A stretch of DNA of 64,000 nucleotides from Vigna angularis (GCF_016808095.1 NC_068976.1:27946871-28010870), one strand, 5' to 3'. Shown: positions 43,163 through 56,023, numbered from the stretch's first letter. A program made the numbers and translations. The notes: generated by a model from the letters alone, not told the origin.

Positions 43163-45947
43163 ATGGAGCTCGATGTTTGCATGAATGGTGCTTGCAAGAA
43201 TGGCTATGCGAGAGAGTGGAAGAAAGGGTGGCCTCTGCGATCGGGTGGATTCGCTAGGCTCTGCGATAAGTGCGGGTAAATTTGATTTATCTCCCTTTTC
43301 TTTTTCTGTGCTGAATTTTGATGGATTTTTTCGTTGTTGGGCGATTTTGTGAGTTTGACTCTTTTAAAATGAATGAGTATTATTTGGTGACCACAGTTTC
43401 TGAGGTCAAGGATTTTACAGTGTTTGTGACTGTAACTGTGACTGCGTGAAATTCCTTAATGTTCACTTTGTTTGCTTTAGATCTGCATATGCCAATTCAA
43501 TTTTCTGTGAAAAATTCCACCTGCATCAAACTGGTTGGAGAGAGTGCAACTTTTGCAACAAGGTAAAGAGTAAAATATCTTTTTTTTCTATTTAAATTAT
43601 ATTCAATCCTTGTCTTTCTCTCCTTAGTGTATTTTTTGACTTGGTTTGCAGTCTATCCACTGTGGATGCATAATATCAAGGTTTTCTTTTGAGTACCTTG
43701 ATTTTGGAGGTATAGGTTGTTCAACCTGTTTGAGGGCTTCTCCATTTCCTTTGGTAAGGTTAATCTGAGTATTTATTTTTGAAGGATGATATCCAGGCTT
43801 ACAGTTTATTTTCTTAGTAACTAATATGGTTCTAGCAATGTATATTTTAGTCAATCTCATATTTTTGCCGAATTGTACTTCTACAACTGTACATGCATGT
43901 CTAAATATCACAGAAATTACTCTCTGACAAATGTGAATACTGTTGTTGAAATCGTAAGGATTGAATGCAGCCTTGTTGCTATACCTTTCAAATAATTGTG
44001 AAGTTGTGATTGTGTTATAAAACAGAAAATGTAATGCCAAATGATGCAAATAACCCTTTCAAGTTTAGTGACTTAAATATGACCTGTAAAAAGAAGCAAA
44101 TATAATGTCACTCATGTAATGTAATGTTGTTCTAATTTTCTCCATCCTGTCATATAGTTCATTTTCCAATTAGGTTTAGCAAATTGTTTCACCTTGCTTG
44201 CTGGTTCCTCTTAGGGATACCTGGTCTTGATCTCCTGTATGTTTAATTTGATATAGTGTGAGATGTAGCTAATAAAATTTTTGAAGAGTTTATTAATTCC
44301 CTGCTGCTATTATTCTCATTATTATTTGATGTTTTGTTGCAGATACAGGAGACTGGAAACTCTATTAGGTCTATTAGATCAGTAAAAAATCATGCTAGTG
44401 ATCGTCATACAGAACATATTGATGATAGGCTATTCCTTGATGGTTCTAGCAAAAGAAAACCTATGCACATGCGTAGAATTGTGGATGGTAGAGAATCCAG
44501 CCGTTGGCCTCAAGTTAAGAGAGATGACATACATTCCTGTATTGATCTAAGCAGAGAAGAAATGAGATTTTCAAATGTGATGAAACCGTCTAATCATTCA
44601 TTAAAGTTTACTGCATTAGAAAATAACAGACCAACATGGGAGAATAGAAGTATGCACAGATCAAGTTCATTGAATATTTCTCTGGGAGCCTCATCAGGAA
44701 ACCCTGTGCTACCTTCTGCTTCAGCGGTTGCAGCAGAAGGGAGATTTGATGGTAAAACATCATCTTCTTCCTTTCATCAAGGGCAAAGATCTCTCTCCAT
44801 TATGCCTAAACCATTGATGAATGCAATAAACATAAATATGGAATCAAGCAATGGAATGATTTCTCAAGAGCGTGTTGCACGGCCACCTACTGATGGGAAA
44901 GGCAAGAATATGTTACTTTCTCGATACTGGCCAAGGATTACAGACCAAGAGCTTCAGCAATTATCCGGAGAGTATCCTTTATATTTATGCTAAATAGTTT
45001 TTTTTAGCCTCTGCATTACATATCATAAATGCTTATTTTTATATAATTAAAATTCACAATAAACAAATCTTTTTAAAAACTGTAGTATGGATTTACAATG
45101 ACCAATTTAAACTAATTAAAGGTTATTTTTATTTTCCGTTGACAAATTTATGTAAAAAAAGCATAGGAAGAAATACAAATGACAGTATGGAAACCAAGAT
45201 GAAAGAATTGTAGTTTTGAGTTTCTGAAAGGGTGAAAGAGAAATATTTTATGTTGTCCACTGTCGTCTAAAAGGTTGAATCATCCACCAGGATTTCATTT
45301 TTTATTAGGGACTTTTTCAACTCCATTTGACAAGAGACATACAAATTTGTTGGGGGTAATATTTTCTTATTAATAAATTTTTTTATAAAAATATATAAAT
45401 AAGTTTATTTATTACTATGAATAATTGAAAAAATAAAAATTTGTGTAATAATTTATTTCACAGTTTGTGTTTGACTTAACTAAGTATATTGTTTAGGATT
45501 ATATATACATATATATTAAAAATTTGTTTTGGTTTACATCTATACTATGAATAAGTTGTGAACAAATTTTATACAATGGAATAGCTGAAATTGGCTAATT
45601 CTTAATTTAAATACATTTAAAAAATTCTAAATAAATGTAACTGCAGCCATGAAGGTGGAATTGGTAGAACATTTATAAATCTTGCATAATTTATTTATAT
45701 GTAGTACCATCTGATGTACATATGAATTGAGACCAACCTTGTCTGGCAGAAGGAGGTCCTCTTGTTCATGATGAAATCCAGATTGATCCTCTTTAACCAG
45801 TAAATCAATAATATCCCTAACTTCAGGTAATAGATACATTTATTCCAGGTAAACAGTTTCAACCTTGTTTTTACTCCTCTAATAAAAATAATATCTCAAA
45901 AAATGTTATTGAAAAATATCAGGTACATTCTAAACTTATTCTGAACT

Positions 45948-45981
<34 letters not shown>

Positions 45982-48900
45982 TTTTTTTTGTGAAAAACTC
46001 TTTCTCACTTTGAATGGCATTAGTTGCTCATTTTAATAGAAACAATACTATGTATAGCATCACTCTTATATAATTTAGAAGTTAATTCTATAACTTATAT
46101 ATCCTTTGTTTGCTGATCACAAAACTCTTATATAATTTAAAAGTTAATAACATCCACTAACATAGAAAGTTTTGTCGTAGGTCCAAAATAGTTGTTATAT
46201 AAAAATTGTATTAATGGTAAAAAAATATGATATTTAATAATAAAATCAATTCAATAAATGAAAAGTGAGTGAGTATACACTTGTATTCCATATGTGGAAA
46301 GAGATTTCTTTTGCCTATACTATAATGTTGTCTAATTTGACCAAGATCGTAATGCATAAAGTGAAATAATTTAATAAAATGTTGGGAAAATACTTAAAAT
46401 AAAAATATAAGCGTTGATATGTATCTTACTACTTTACTACCGTTTTTAATTATATATATTATTCACTATGGTTGCGTTTCACAAATCATTTTTACTGGTT
46501 ATAATTTTTTTAATAATTTTTAACATCTTTTATATACTATTTCAAGTTGCTTTAATTTTAAAGTGCCAGTTTTTTATATTTATTTATTCTTGTCCATATA
46601 AACTGTCTATTAATTATTTCTTCTGCTCTACATAACCTTTTTTTTTAATCAGCATCTACTCTACATAAGGTAATATGTTACTATATATTATTTTTCTATT
46701 ATTTTATTCATACCTGTTAAATAGGATTGAATTTTCATATTTTCACAAGTTTTTGATAATGACGGATAATAAATTTATTGCATTTAACGATTATTTTTTA
46801 AAAATACTTTTATATAATTCTATTTATTATAATTACTATATCATTAACAATATTTATTTTATTATTTCAACATTATACTTAAATATATTAATATTTATAT
46901 ATAACTTTATTTTGTGATCGTAACCGCAAGTAGCCGAAAAGATAATTAGTAATTGAAAACTGTTAAATTGGTAGTTTATTAAAATAAAGTATGCAGTAAA
47001 ATCATCCATTAAAGTACTTAATAATTATAAAGTAATAGAATTGAACATATTTTTTTATTTTATGTTATCAATAAAAGTATATTTTTACTAAAAAAAAACA
47101 ATAAGAAGAAAAAAAAATTGAAAGAGGGTTGATTGAAATGAACAGACCCTAAAGAGGTTTAGGTATACAAATAAAGATGAAAGACACGTAGTTTGAGTTT
47201 GTGAGATGGTTGAGAGAGAAAACTATTTACTAAGCTGGCAACAGTAGTGTGTGGAATACACTTGAAAAAGAGAGAAGAGAAACAATACTTAGAATCTCTG
47301 ATCAAATTCCGACTCATGTATTCGAATTTACAATATTTACACATCATCTGCATTAAACTTTGTTATAGGGATAATTCATTATACCCGTTTCCTTAACTCT
47401 ATATCACCACAGTTTGAAGTCTACTATAGTGCCTTTATTTGAGAAGGTACTGAGTGCCAGTGATGCAGGTCGAATTGGTCGTCTTGTTCTGCCAAAATCA
47501 TGCGCTGAGGTAAGCTTTTATTCAATGAATTTCTGTCTCTATGTTTGTGCACATGTTCATGCATGCAGTTGTTGTAAAAAGTTTTCTATTGAAGAAATAT
47601 GTTACCACCTTTTAATTGCAGCATATCTGATGTAACCATTTGCACATGAATTTCAGGCTTACTTTCCTCCTATTTCACAATCAGAAGGTCTTCCTTTGCA
47701 TATGAAAGATGTGAAGGGCAATGAGTGGACATTTCAGTTTAGATTTTGGCCTAATAACAACAGTAGGATGTATGTATTAGAGGGAGTAACCCCATGCATA
47801 CAGGCCTTGCAATTAAATGCTGGCGACATTGGTATATAATTTCATCTGGGCAGTGATCTATGCACATACTTGTTTCGTTGCTGTTTAATACTTTACTAAA
47901 AAAGTTTATTTGGTATTCTGATTTTCTTTGAAAATGTGATCCGAAGTAAATGTGTTTTCATGGCTATAAACGTTTTTGGTTCCTTCAATTGTTTTAATCG
48001 CTTATGGCTTGTTCGATATGGGTTATGTACTATGATCTTTTTGCTGCAGTGATATTTAGTCGAATAGATCCTGGAGGCAAATTTGTTTTGGGTTTTAGAA
48101 GGGCATCAGATTCTACAGATACACAGGTTGTGACATTATTTTCTATTTCACTGTCCGTTGTCTCTTCTTTTGATAATGCGTTTACGATGTTTCTTCTTTT
48201 GATAAAATTAACAAATGATCATTATTGAAACAGGATGCTTCTGCCGCTCATTCCAATGTTTTATCGACAAAGGAAACAACCTTTTCTGGTGCAACTGCAG
48301 GCAATAGTTATCATGATCTTCTCCAGACAAGGAAAGGGAATGGTGATCCTTACTTAAATAAATGTTCAGAGCATTTCCGTTTGGGTACTGCTGGCATTGC
48401 TGAGCGTCTTCGAACTGAAAATTCTGAGATTGTAAACAAAGATTTGGTGCAACTACCAATTTCAGTTTCAGAGAAGACTCAAAATATTGGACCTATGTGC
48501 AAGAGGTTGCTCATACACAATGAAGATGCCATGGAGTTGAGAGTTACATGGGAAGAAGCTCAGGACTTGCTTTGTCCAGCGCCTAGTATCAAGTCCAATA
48601 TTGTAACAGTTGAGGACCAAGAATTTGAGGAATATGAGGTAAGTGTCAGTGCCACTGCCATGGCTGTGCATCTTTTTATTATATTGGTTTGCTTATTTCC
48701 ACGAGAACAAGGAATGGAATTATATATAGGGTGTGTACTTTGAAGCATTACATTCAAATTTCTGTTACTCAGCTAATATATGACTTCATTTTCATTTTAT
48801 TTAGGAACCCCCGGTCTTTGGGAAGAGAACTACAATAAATGCTCGTTCATCTGGGTAAGATTCAACACATTGCATAAATCTTATTTACATTTAATCCAGC

Positions 48901-49872
48901 AGAAAACTTTGATTGGGGAGTGACAGTTTTATGATAAGTTTTTGTAGCTTGATCTTGTCTTCAAATTTTTCATTCTGTTTTCTTGCATTATTCGATGTTA
49001 AAGAAAGTGTAGTGGATTGCTTCCTCGGGCAATTAAGGTTGAGGATAAGTGGTTGATGAAGTTCCTTGTCTAGTGTTTGGATCTGAGTTAAAAAATAGGA
49101 ATATAAAACATTGTAAGACTAAAAGATAGCAAGAAGTAGTCATTCATACAAGAAATATCCTTTTCGAATCCTACTGTGATCTACTTGTATTTCATGCATG
49201 GTCTATGGTTCTTACTGACAATGGTTTTTCAGGTCTTTGAGCTTTGCATCAGAGGAAATGAGTCCAAAGGAATTAGATAATATTCCAGTTATCAGAAAAG
49301 GTGTGATGATCCTACACCTTTTATATAATATTCTCTGTATTTGCTTTGTATATTCAGATTCTAAAGTTGTAAAGCTCCTGCATTTTGTGAACATTGAAAT
49401 AATAGGTCATCTTTTAAAATACCACGTAGTAATTTTTTGGTGATAGAAATGTCCATAGATTCATTCTTTAGTCCAGTTGATTAAACTGAAACTTAGACAA
49501 TTAATTGTTGAATGTGCAGGAGTTTTGGAAGATGATGTTGCTGACCGTGGTGATTCATCAGCTGGAGCCACCACCAAATATCCAAGGCACCGTTCAGGAT
49601 GCACTTGCATTGTGTGCATTCAAGCCTCAAGTGGAAAAGGGAGACATAGCCCTCCCTGCATCACCGTGGAACGCCGTTTGGACACCCTTCTGACGCGTAA
49701 GAAGCAACGCCTTGGTACCCAGAAAGATGAAGATGAAGGAGATGGTGCATGTCTCTCTGAGAAAGAGGGAAACATAAACAAAGGTTGTCTTAAGAAGGGT
49801 GAACTCAGTGCAGGACAGATAGACCTGAATTGTCGTCCCAATCTCGATGAAGACATGCAAGTGGATATATGA
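43163..49872 (+). CDS. VAL: VAL/HSI2-type B3-domain transcriptional repressor
   Basis: Nuclear repressor family that binds RY motifs and silences seed-maturation genes together with chromatin modifiers. Exons: 43163-43275, 43481-43562, 43652-43753, 44343-44971, 47413-47509, 47657-47831, 48050-48126, 48234-48638, 48805-48854, 49233-49300, 49520-49872. All introns are GT-AG, all phases join, giving 2,151 nt (716 aa). Domains: N-terminal PHD-like Cys-rich domain (residues about 6-95, CMNGACKNG...[13 protein letters not shown]...LCDKCG), B3 domain (about 290-425, [29 protein letters not shown]), conserved [11 protein letters not shown]...PPVFGKRT block, [14 protein letters not shown] block, and a C-terminal DLN/EAR motif (IDLNCRP). 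The CW zinc finger expected between FGKRT and PRHR is missing; only a Cys-less remnant ([13 protein letters not shown]) remains in exon 10. The protein ends soon after the EAR motif, shorter than typical family members. Confidence 0.93.
44972..47412. other. Large intron 4 of the B3 gene
   Basis: 2.4-kb intron between GGAGA|GTATCC and CACAG|TTTGAAG. AT-rich, with a (TA)n run at 45951-45978. ORFs at 45627-45839 and 46675-46917 are chance. Confidence 0.85.
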
Positions 49873-50551
49873 AACCATAAATTATCCTTTAACGCAGCAA
49901 TGCATGAACCAAAATGGCCTAAAACTTTGATCCTGAACTGCAGTTTAGATCGCTCCTTTTCACTTAATCTTCTGTATTGAAGTTTTCTCCTTTTGAAAAT
50001 GGGTTTGTCAGTGCATTCGCTTTTTGTAGACATGGGAGACTTGCACAAAGTTTTCTCAACGTGTGTCTTTGCTTCCTTGCAAACACAACGATTCTCACAA
50101 AAGCGTTGGGACCTTAAACTGTCACAAAATACCTATATGTCAACTTCAAAACTATGATTTGAATATCTTTCAAATAGGTCTCTAAATACTTCGAAAAATT
50201 TGCCAAGAATATAGTGTCATTCTTATTCTTTAGATATTTCGATTAAAGAGGTAACGTGCTAACCTCATGTTATAGTTTTTTTACATAAATAGTACACTTT
50301 TTCACATAAATTACAAAATTTGGCAAAATTAAAAGAAGTTACTACTTTTTAGATAAGTTGTGTATGTCTAGGACGACTTCTCTATCATACTCTTTACACA
50401 CAATTTCTGACTAATAATATAAAAGGACTTGAAGTCGTGAGAAGAGAACATAACATTAAATTGTACATTTTATCAAATGATAAATTGACTTTCAATTTTT
50501 TTAAAATTAAATTTCATACATGAAAAAAAGCAATTCCAGTGACATAACATT

Positions 50552-50582
<31 letters not shown>

Positions 50583-50639
50583 GGTACGTTTGATGTAAAT
50601 TCTTTTAATAAAGAGAAGTACTTCATCCCCGTTATTAAT
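49873..50639. other. 3' UTR and downstream spacer of the B3 gene
   Basis: No further ORF of interest. (AT)n microsatellite at about 50556-50582. No single clear polyadenylation signal could be chosen. Confidence 0.5.
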
Positions 50640-51775
50640 GATTTTTTATGTTATGGACATATCTACTTACAACATGAGAAATATATGTCGGTGAATGCGA
50701 AGTTTATATAAAGGAAGTAGAAAGACAATTAGATTGAAAAGTGAAAATCATAAAGTTAGATAGAGGTGGTGAGTATTATGGAAGATATGTGAAAGTGGAC
50801 AATATCCTGGTTTATTTGCTAAGTTCATTGAAAAACGTGATATTTGTGCTTAATACACAATGTTAGGCACACCACAATAAAATAGTGTGTCAGAGAGGTG
50901 TAATCGAACCTTAATGGATATGATTAGGAATATGGAAGATATGTGAAAGTGGACAATATCCTGGTTTGTTTGCTAAGTTCATTGAAAAACGTGATATTTG
51001 TGCTTAATACACAATGTTAGGCACACCACAATAAAATAGTGTGTCAAAGAGGTGTAATCGAACCTTAATGGATATGATTAGGAATATATTAAGTAATTCA
51101 TGTTTATCCTTATCACTGTGGATGTATGCTTTAAACACTATCGCGTATTTGCTGAATAATTCCTAGTAAGGTTGTTCAAAGAACTCCTTTTGAGTTATGA
51201 ACAAGTAAGAAACCAAGTTTGAGACACTTGCATGTTTGGTTGTCAACAAAAGTAAGAATGTACAATCTGAAAGAAAAAGAAACTGAATGAAAGAACAATC
51301 AATGGATATCTCATTGATTATCCAAAAAAATAAAAAAAGGATATATGTTTTACTATCCTACTCATAGTACAAGAATCATTGAAATTGAAAATGTTTAGTT
51401 CATTGAGAATGGTTAAATCAGTAGGAATGAAGATTCACGAAATATGGAGATTAAAGAAGTTAGAGTACAAGTTATTGTAGCTAGTACCTCTTCTTCAATA
51501 ATTGTTGTTCCCTATGTTGTAGAATCACACAACAAACAAGAAAAATGACAAATTAATGATCTTGAGGTTAATTATGAGCTGATAGTAAAACAACCACAAA
51601 AAATAGTATTAAGAAGATCTCATAAAGAAAGAAAGTTTGTCATTTCGAATGATTATGTGATTTATCTACAAAGAGTCGCAAAATGACTTGAGTATTGATA
51701 ATGATCCAATTTCATTTTCAGATGCTATGAAAAATAAGCTTAAATTAATGAGACATAATGACATATGGGACCTTG
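50640..51775 (+). pseudogene. Copia retrotransposon remnant, integrase to start of RT
   Basis: Read across frames, the plus strand shows the Copia integrase core (LDRGGEYYG at about 50756) and, near the right edge, the start of the RT domain (SDAMKNKL...HNDIWDL, 51718-51772). It is interrupted exactly at 51775 by the CACTA element; the reading resumes at 58262. Many stops; a 154-bp internal tandem duplication lies inside (50778-51085). Confidence 0.82.
50778..51085. repeat. Tandem duplication, 154 bp x 2, inside the Copia remnant
   Basis: The block starting ATGGAAGATATGTGAAAGTG at 50778 recurs at 50932 with only two or three differences and covers the integrase segment twice. Confidence 0.92.
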
Positions 51776-51809
51776 CACTACAAGAAAAAATTGAATTACA
51801 TACAGTCAA

Positions 51810-52105
51810 AATCCGTATATAAGCTAAAATCCATATATAACACTTGGTTACATACGACTTATATACGGACAAAAATCCGTATATAAAACTATCGTAGATA
51901 AATTATATACGGATATATCCGTATATAATTTATATACGGATTTTTTCGTATATAATTATATACAAAAAAATCTGTATGTAAAATCCGTATATAAATTATA
52001 CACGAAAAAATCTGTATATAAAATCTGTATATATATTATATACGGAAAAATCCGTATGTACAGTCTGTATATAATTTATATACGAAAAAATCCGTATGTA
52101 ACTTA
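51810..52105. repeat. Left subterminal repeat array of the CACTA element
   Basis: More than a dozen copies of ATATACGGA or TCCGTATATA in both orientations. In CACTA elements such arrays bind the TNPA-type protein. Confidence 0.85.
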
Positions 52106-52414
52106 TGGTTTTATAAAAAAAAAATTGAATGATCTCACATCTACACCCAATAACTAATAGTTTCATATACTGATAAAAGTCAAATAAAACTGTCAAATTA
52201 TAAAAAATAATACCAAATATCTGTCAATTTTTATTAAAACGTGATGTTTACAACTGGATGGTCCTACCTCATTGTAACTAGATTGTCATCGGATATTACA
52301 AAAATTAAGGCAGAGGTAACTGACTATGCAATATATACTATTATACTATTGAGACAAAAGTTAGTCATGTTATATTCTACTTTGATCCATTGCAAAAGTT
52401 ACAAAACCATGAAA

Positions 52415-53712
52415 CTATGGTCGAACTGGTAAAGCTTTGGGCAAAGCCTCATGAGCAGTGACTGACAGAGTCTGAAGCTTGCAATAAGAGGAAATGAAGG
52501 GAGAATAGTCTCCACTTCCATCTCCAAGTTCTTCTCCATCACTCCAACCATGAATCTCAGCCTTAAGAAGTGAAGGATCTCTGCATATCAGATCCCACAA
52601 TGGAAAGTTCTTCCTTGGCATCATAAAGTCCTTCTCTTTCAACCTCAAACTTGGACAATAGTGTTGGAACAATCGGTACCGTTATAGAGTCGCGCAGCGG
52701 AATAAAGTAAGATAACGGAAAGCGTGTAACGATCACAACACAAGTTAAAATAGTCGGTTTTAAAAATTGATTTTCTTAGCGAACTTTTATCGAACAGTTG
52801 ATGTGCTAAGAGTTTAGGGATCAAGAAAATCAACACAGAATTTTTATCCTGGTTCGAATCAAAAGATTCTACGTCCAGTCGTTAATCACTATAAATAGTG
52901 ATTAACCTTTTTCACTAAAAATATAGTTGTACATATTACAAGATAAATGAAATGAGCAAAGAATAGAAAACACCTTCCTTCGACAAACGAACCGGAAGAG
53001 CTTCCTTCGACGCACGAACCGGAAGCAACAACTCTGTCAACTTGAAGAGGACTGCTCCGACCTTTGACACACAAAGCGCGAGCTTCTCCTATTCACAAGA
53101 CCAGACAAGAGCACTCTAACACTTTGAGAACTTCCTCAGACAAACTGTATTCTCAAAATGGCATAAATCCTTTTCACTCAGAGAGAGCTTCCCTTAGGCA
53201 CAAAGCTCTAATACTCTCAATTGAAAAGTTCTTTCTAAGAGCTGTGAAGACCTCTATTTATAAGCCTAGTTTCGTGCAGGGTCAAAAAAACTGAAAAGAC
53301 ATCTCCCAACTGTCATTGATAATCGATTATCAAAAGTGATAATCGATTATTCAAGTCCGTTACAGGGTTTTCAAAATGTAATAATCGATTATATAATGTG
53401 ATAATCGATTATTCCTGTATGACTCTGTGATAATCGATTATTGTCATTCCATAATCGATTATTGCAGTTAAAAATGCAAGTTTACAAAGTTTACAAGAAT
53501 TTCCTACTACATTTAATTTCTACAAATTGCTTTTAACTAATTCTAATATCTTCTTCAACTAAAACTTCTTGCAACATCATCAAAACAAATTTCTTCATGA
53601 TTTACCAATACTCCTTATTGGTAACAAATAGTCTCCACTTCCATCTCCAAGATAGATCAACCTCTTATCCTCTTCTGATATTGAATCTTGGATTCTCTCT
53701 ATCACTAAACCC
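52415..53712 (-). pseudogene. Captured HAD phosphatase exon (PPsPase1/thiamine-phosphate phosphatase-like)
   Basis: Last exon of a HAD-superfamily phosphatase of the PHOSPHO-like family. On the minus strand it begins after an intron acceptor (GATTGCAG|GG, 53713) with LVIERIQDSISEEDKR, then LIYLGDGSGDYCPS, LRLKEKDFMMPRKNFPLWD and AEIHGWSDGEE. The DGSGD motif is the conserved Mg-binding part of the family. A solo LTR splits it after the Tyr of GDY (53627/52661); skipping the LTR and one target duplication restores the frame. Beyond SDGEE (52529) the family sequence is lost: GDGSGDY recurs, followed by unrelated residues to a stop at 52415. Non-functional as a phosphatase. Confidence 0.85.
52662..53626. 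mobile_element. Solo LTR nested in the captured phosphatase exon
   Basis: 965 bp from TGTTGG to GTAACA with the perfect 5-bp duplication AATAG on both sides (52657-52661, 53627-53631). It contains no coding domain. Six copies of the 12-bp palindrome ATAATCGATTAT lie at 53319, 53339, 53381, 53401, 53430 and 53451. ORFs at 52889-53074 and 53064-53294 are by chance. Confidence 0.92.
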
Positions 53713-54964
53713 TGCAATCATTCACACAAAATAACGTCTTTCAATCTTTGATAATTAAAGAAGCTTCAACCCAACATTTCATAATTTTGTATTTATTTGG
53801 AACTATTGGTGGGGCCTATGTCAAAAATAATCCTTATTCTGTATTTCAATCAAATCCTATGGGCTCATACCAAAGACAAAACCAGAATGGCATGGTTGCT
53901 TGGTTAAGAAAAATTTTGATATTTTTTAAGGCCGAGAAATCAAGAAACAGCACTCCACAGTTAGCACTTGTCAACATGATTAAAAATAGAAAATAATACT
54001 TTCCCAGAAACTAGAGTCAGTTAACATCAACTTGAAAACAATATCTGGAAATGTGTGTAGTTGCCAACTGCATATACCACAATACAAACCTGTAATATAT
54101 ATAAACACAACTATCCATCACAATAGTTTTCATTCAACACCATACCAAACATTTTACATTTAAAATAGATATATTACATAAACAACTTAACAAAATATAC
54201 TCAAACCTATTAATGAATTATTGAACACTTACAATATCAAATTTACGATTTTTCATACAATCAAGAGGCGTGAAAAGATTTTGTTTGGATAATGATATCT
54301 CTTCCAATACATTGTTGAAATTGCACACAAATTCTAATTTTCACTTCAAGCATCTCAATTACACTCCTGAAAAGAGAAAAGTACTATTAAAATTGGTCTG
54401 TTACTGGATTTTCTCTAGCTAAATTTTAAAATTGAGACATAGTGATTGTAGACCTATAACCCACAAAAGATGGCAGCACATTCTGAATGGGGTACAAGGC
54501 GTCCAATGAAGCTAGAAGAAATAAAACACGACATACTTCAATTAAATTTTTCCAAAATAATAAAAAAACTTATATTGAGATTTACAATGAAACACTTGCC
54601 TCCAATTGAAATTAAACTAAAACTAATTTGAAAAAGGATACTTACACTTCATAAAATTTGCAGTATATCAATACATCAACATGGAACTTTAATTAGAAAT
54701 CCTAGGAAGATGATAAGGCAATGGGAATTTTAAAAAAATATTTCTAGGATAAAACTAAAGAAAACATAGAAAAATCACACAGATAATTAATTAAGAGCTA
54801 GTCAGAAAAAACTTGATAACTAGGCAAACTAATAAAAGTGCAGTAAAAAAAAGAAGCTAAATCCGTGAGTCATCTTTGGAGGATGTGGTCAAAAAGCTTT
54901 AGACATAACTAAAAATGTATATACAATTTTTTTTCACATGTCTTAGATTAATAAAAACGGTGGC

Positions 54965-55085
54965 ATCAATATACCATTTTGCTTCTTCGATTGATCTCTC
55001 AAGATTTAATATAAGAACAAACTTCTTATCCAAAGGCCACTAAACTTTAATTCTGCAGCCAATTAGATCTTCAGCATCACTTTCA
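54965..55085 (-). pseudogene. Captured PDS5-like Tudor-domain fragment
   Basis: The minus strand encodes DAEDLIGCRIKV, a stop (TAG where Trp is expected), WPLDKKF and then VLILNLER. Plant PDS5 cohesin-associated proteins have (D/E)LxGxRIKVWWPxDKxFY at the start of a Tudor domain and a VLxLxxERWE strand near its end, so the middle appears deleted. Identification is from motif memory over about 25 residues. Confidence 0.6.
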
Positions 55086-55965
55086 CCTTTCTTTGTTGTA
55101 CACTATAGGAAAGTGTAGAACCACTTTACTTTTTAATCTTATAGATACAAAGAATGTGAGACAGTAATGTCCCATGATATTCACATTAAAATGACACCTA
55201 TGTTAAAGTTGTATTTTTTTTCCTTTTTATAATTACCAAAGACGAAGATATTTCTTCGACTACAATTAAAATATAATGAAAAGGTACGTTATTTCACTTG
55301 TTTAAAAACTTCACTTATTTCGTTTTGACCCTTTTCTCACAGTAATGATGTTACAATGATCACAGACAAAGAATTTAAGATCCAAGATAATCAAATAAAA
55401 TATAGATTTATTATGTGTTAAGTCTAGGGGTGGACAAAAATCCTTTTTCCCCATCGGATCAACTTTTGCACTGTTTTGATCTATTTAGAATTCATTTCAT
55501 CAAATCTGTTTTTCGGTGACTAATTGGGTACCAGGAGCCTCTTTGGATGAGCTTCTTTATAAGCTCTTTTTAAAAGAGAAATATAAGAAGAACCTTTATC
55601 ATAAACTAAAATTAATTTATCCATATGTTACTTTGCAGAACCTTTATCATAATTCCTCTAACTTCTTATTTTTAACTCATGCATAAACTAAATTTGGAAC
55701 TTGTCAAGTAGCTATACAAACAAGTTTAAGTAAAAAAAAAATTAAGACTCTTTATATGCCAAGGATTATGATTGAGCATTTAAATATTCATGTGAATTAC
55801 ATCACCCCTACCTAATTTTGGGCCACACAGTGATAAATGGCATCCTTTGCATTATAAGAATACAAACACACAACCTGATTTCAATTCATGATGATCAAGA
55901 GTTTATTACTTGAGCATGGCAATACCTATTCAATTATAACTGCTTTCACATTAAAAATGTCTCAC

Positions 55966-56023
55966 CTTCTTAATAAAATCTGTCAGGAGAAATAACAGGT
56001 CCATTGGGTAAGGTCTTCCCATC
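55966..56023 (-). pseudogene. Captured phosphatidate phosphatase (PAH/lipin) exon piece
   Basis: After an acceptor (TTTGCAG|GAT) the minus strand reads DGKTLPNGPVISPD, matching the lipin motif DGKxLPxGPVVISPDGLFPS with one Val missing, then diverges to a stop. A GTGAG donor-like end follows at 55965-55961. Lipin-type enzymes make diacylglycerol from phosphatidate; this scrap is far too short for activity. Confidence 0.65.

Noticed and set aside
49001..49070. A hidden CW zinc-finger exon in the intron of the VAL-type gene
   Set aside because: Read in all frames, no W-X2-C-X2-C-X-KWR pattern appears; only a GGGCAATTAAGGTTGAGG patch with no Cys spacing.
52840..52880. GGTTCGAATC, a possible tRNA T-arm/B box
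   Set aside because: No acceptor stem or A box lies at the right distance; it is inside the solo LTR.
53319..53462. Evenly repeated short sequence suggesting a CRISPR array
   Set aside because: Plant nuclear DNA; the units are 12-bp palindromes with irregular short spacing inside an LTR.
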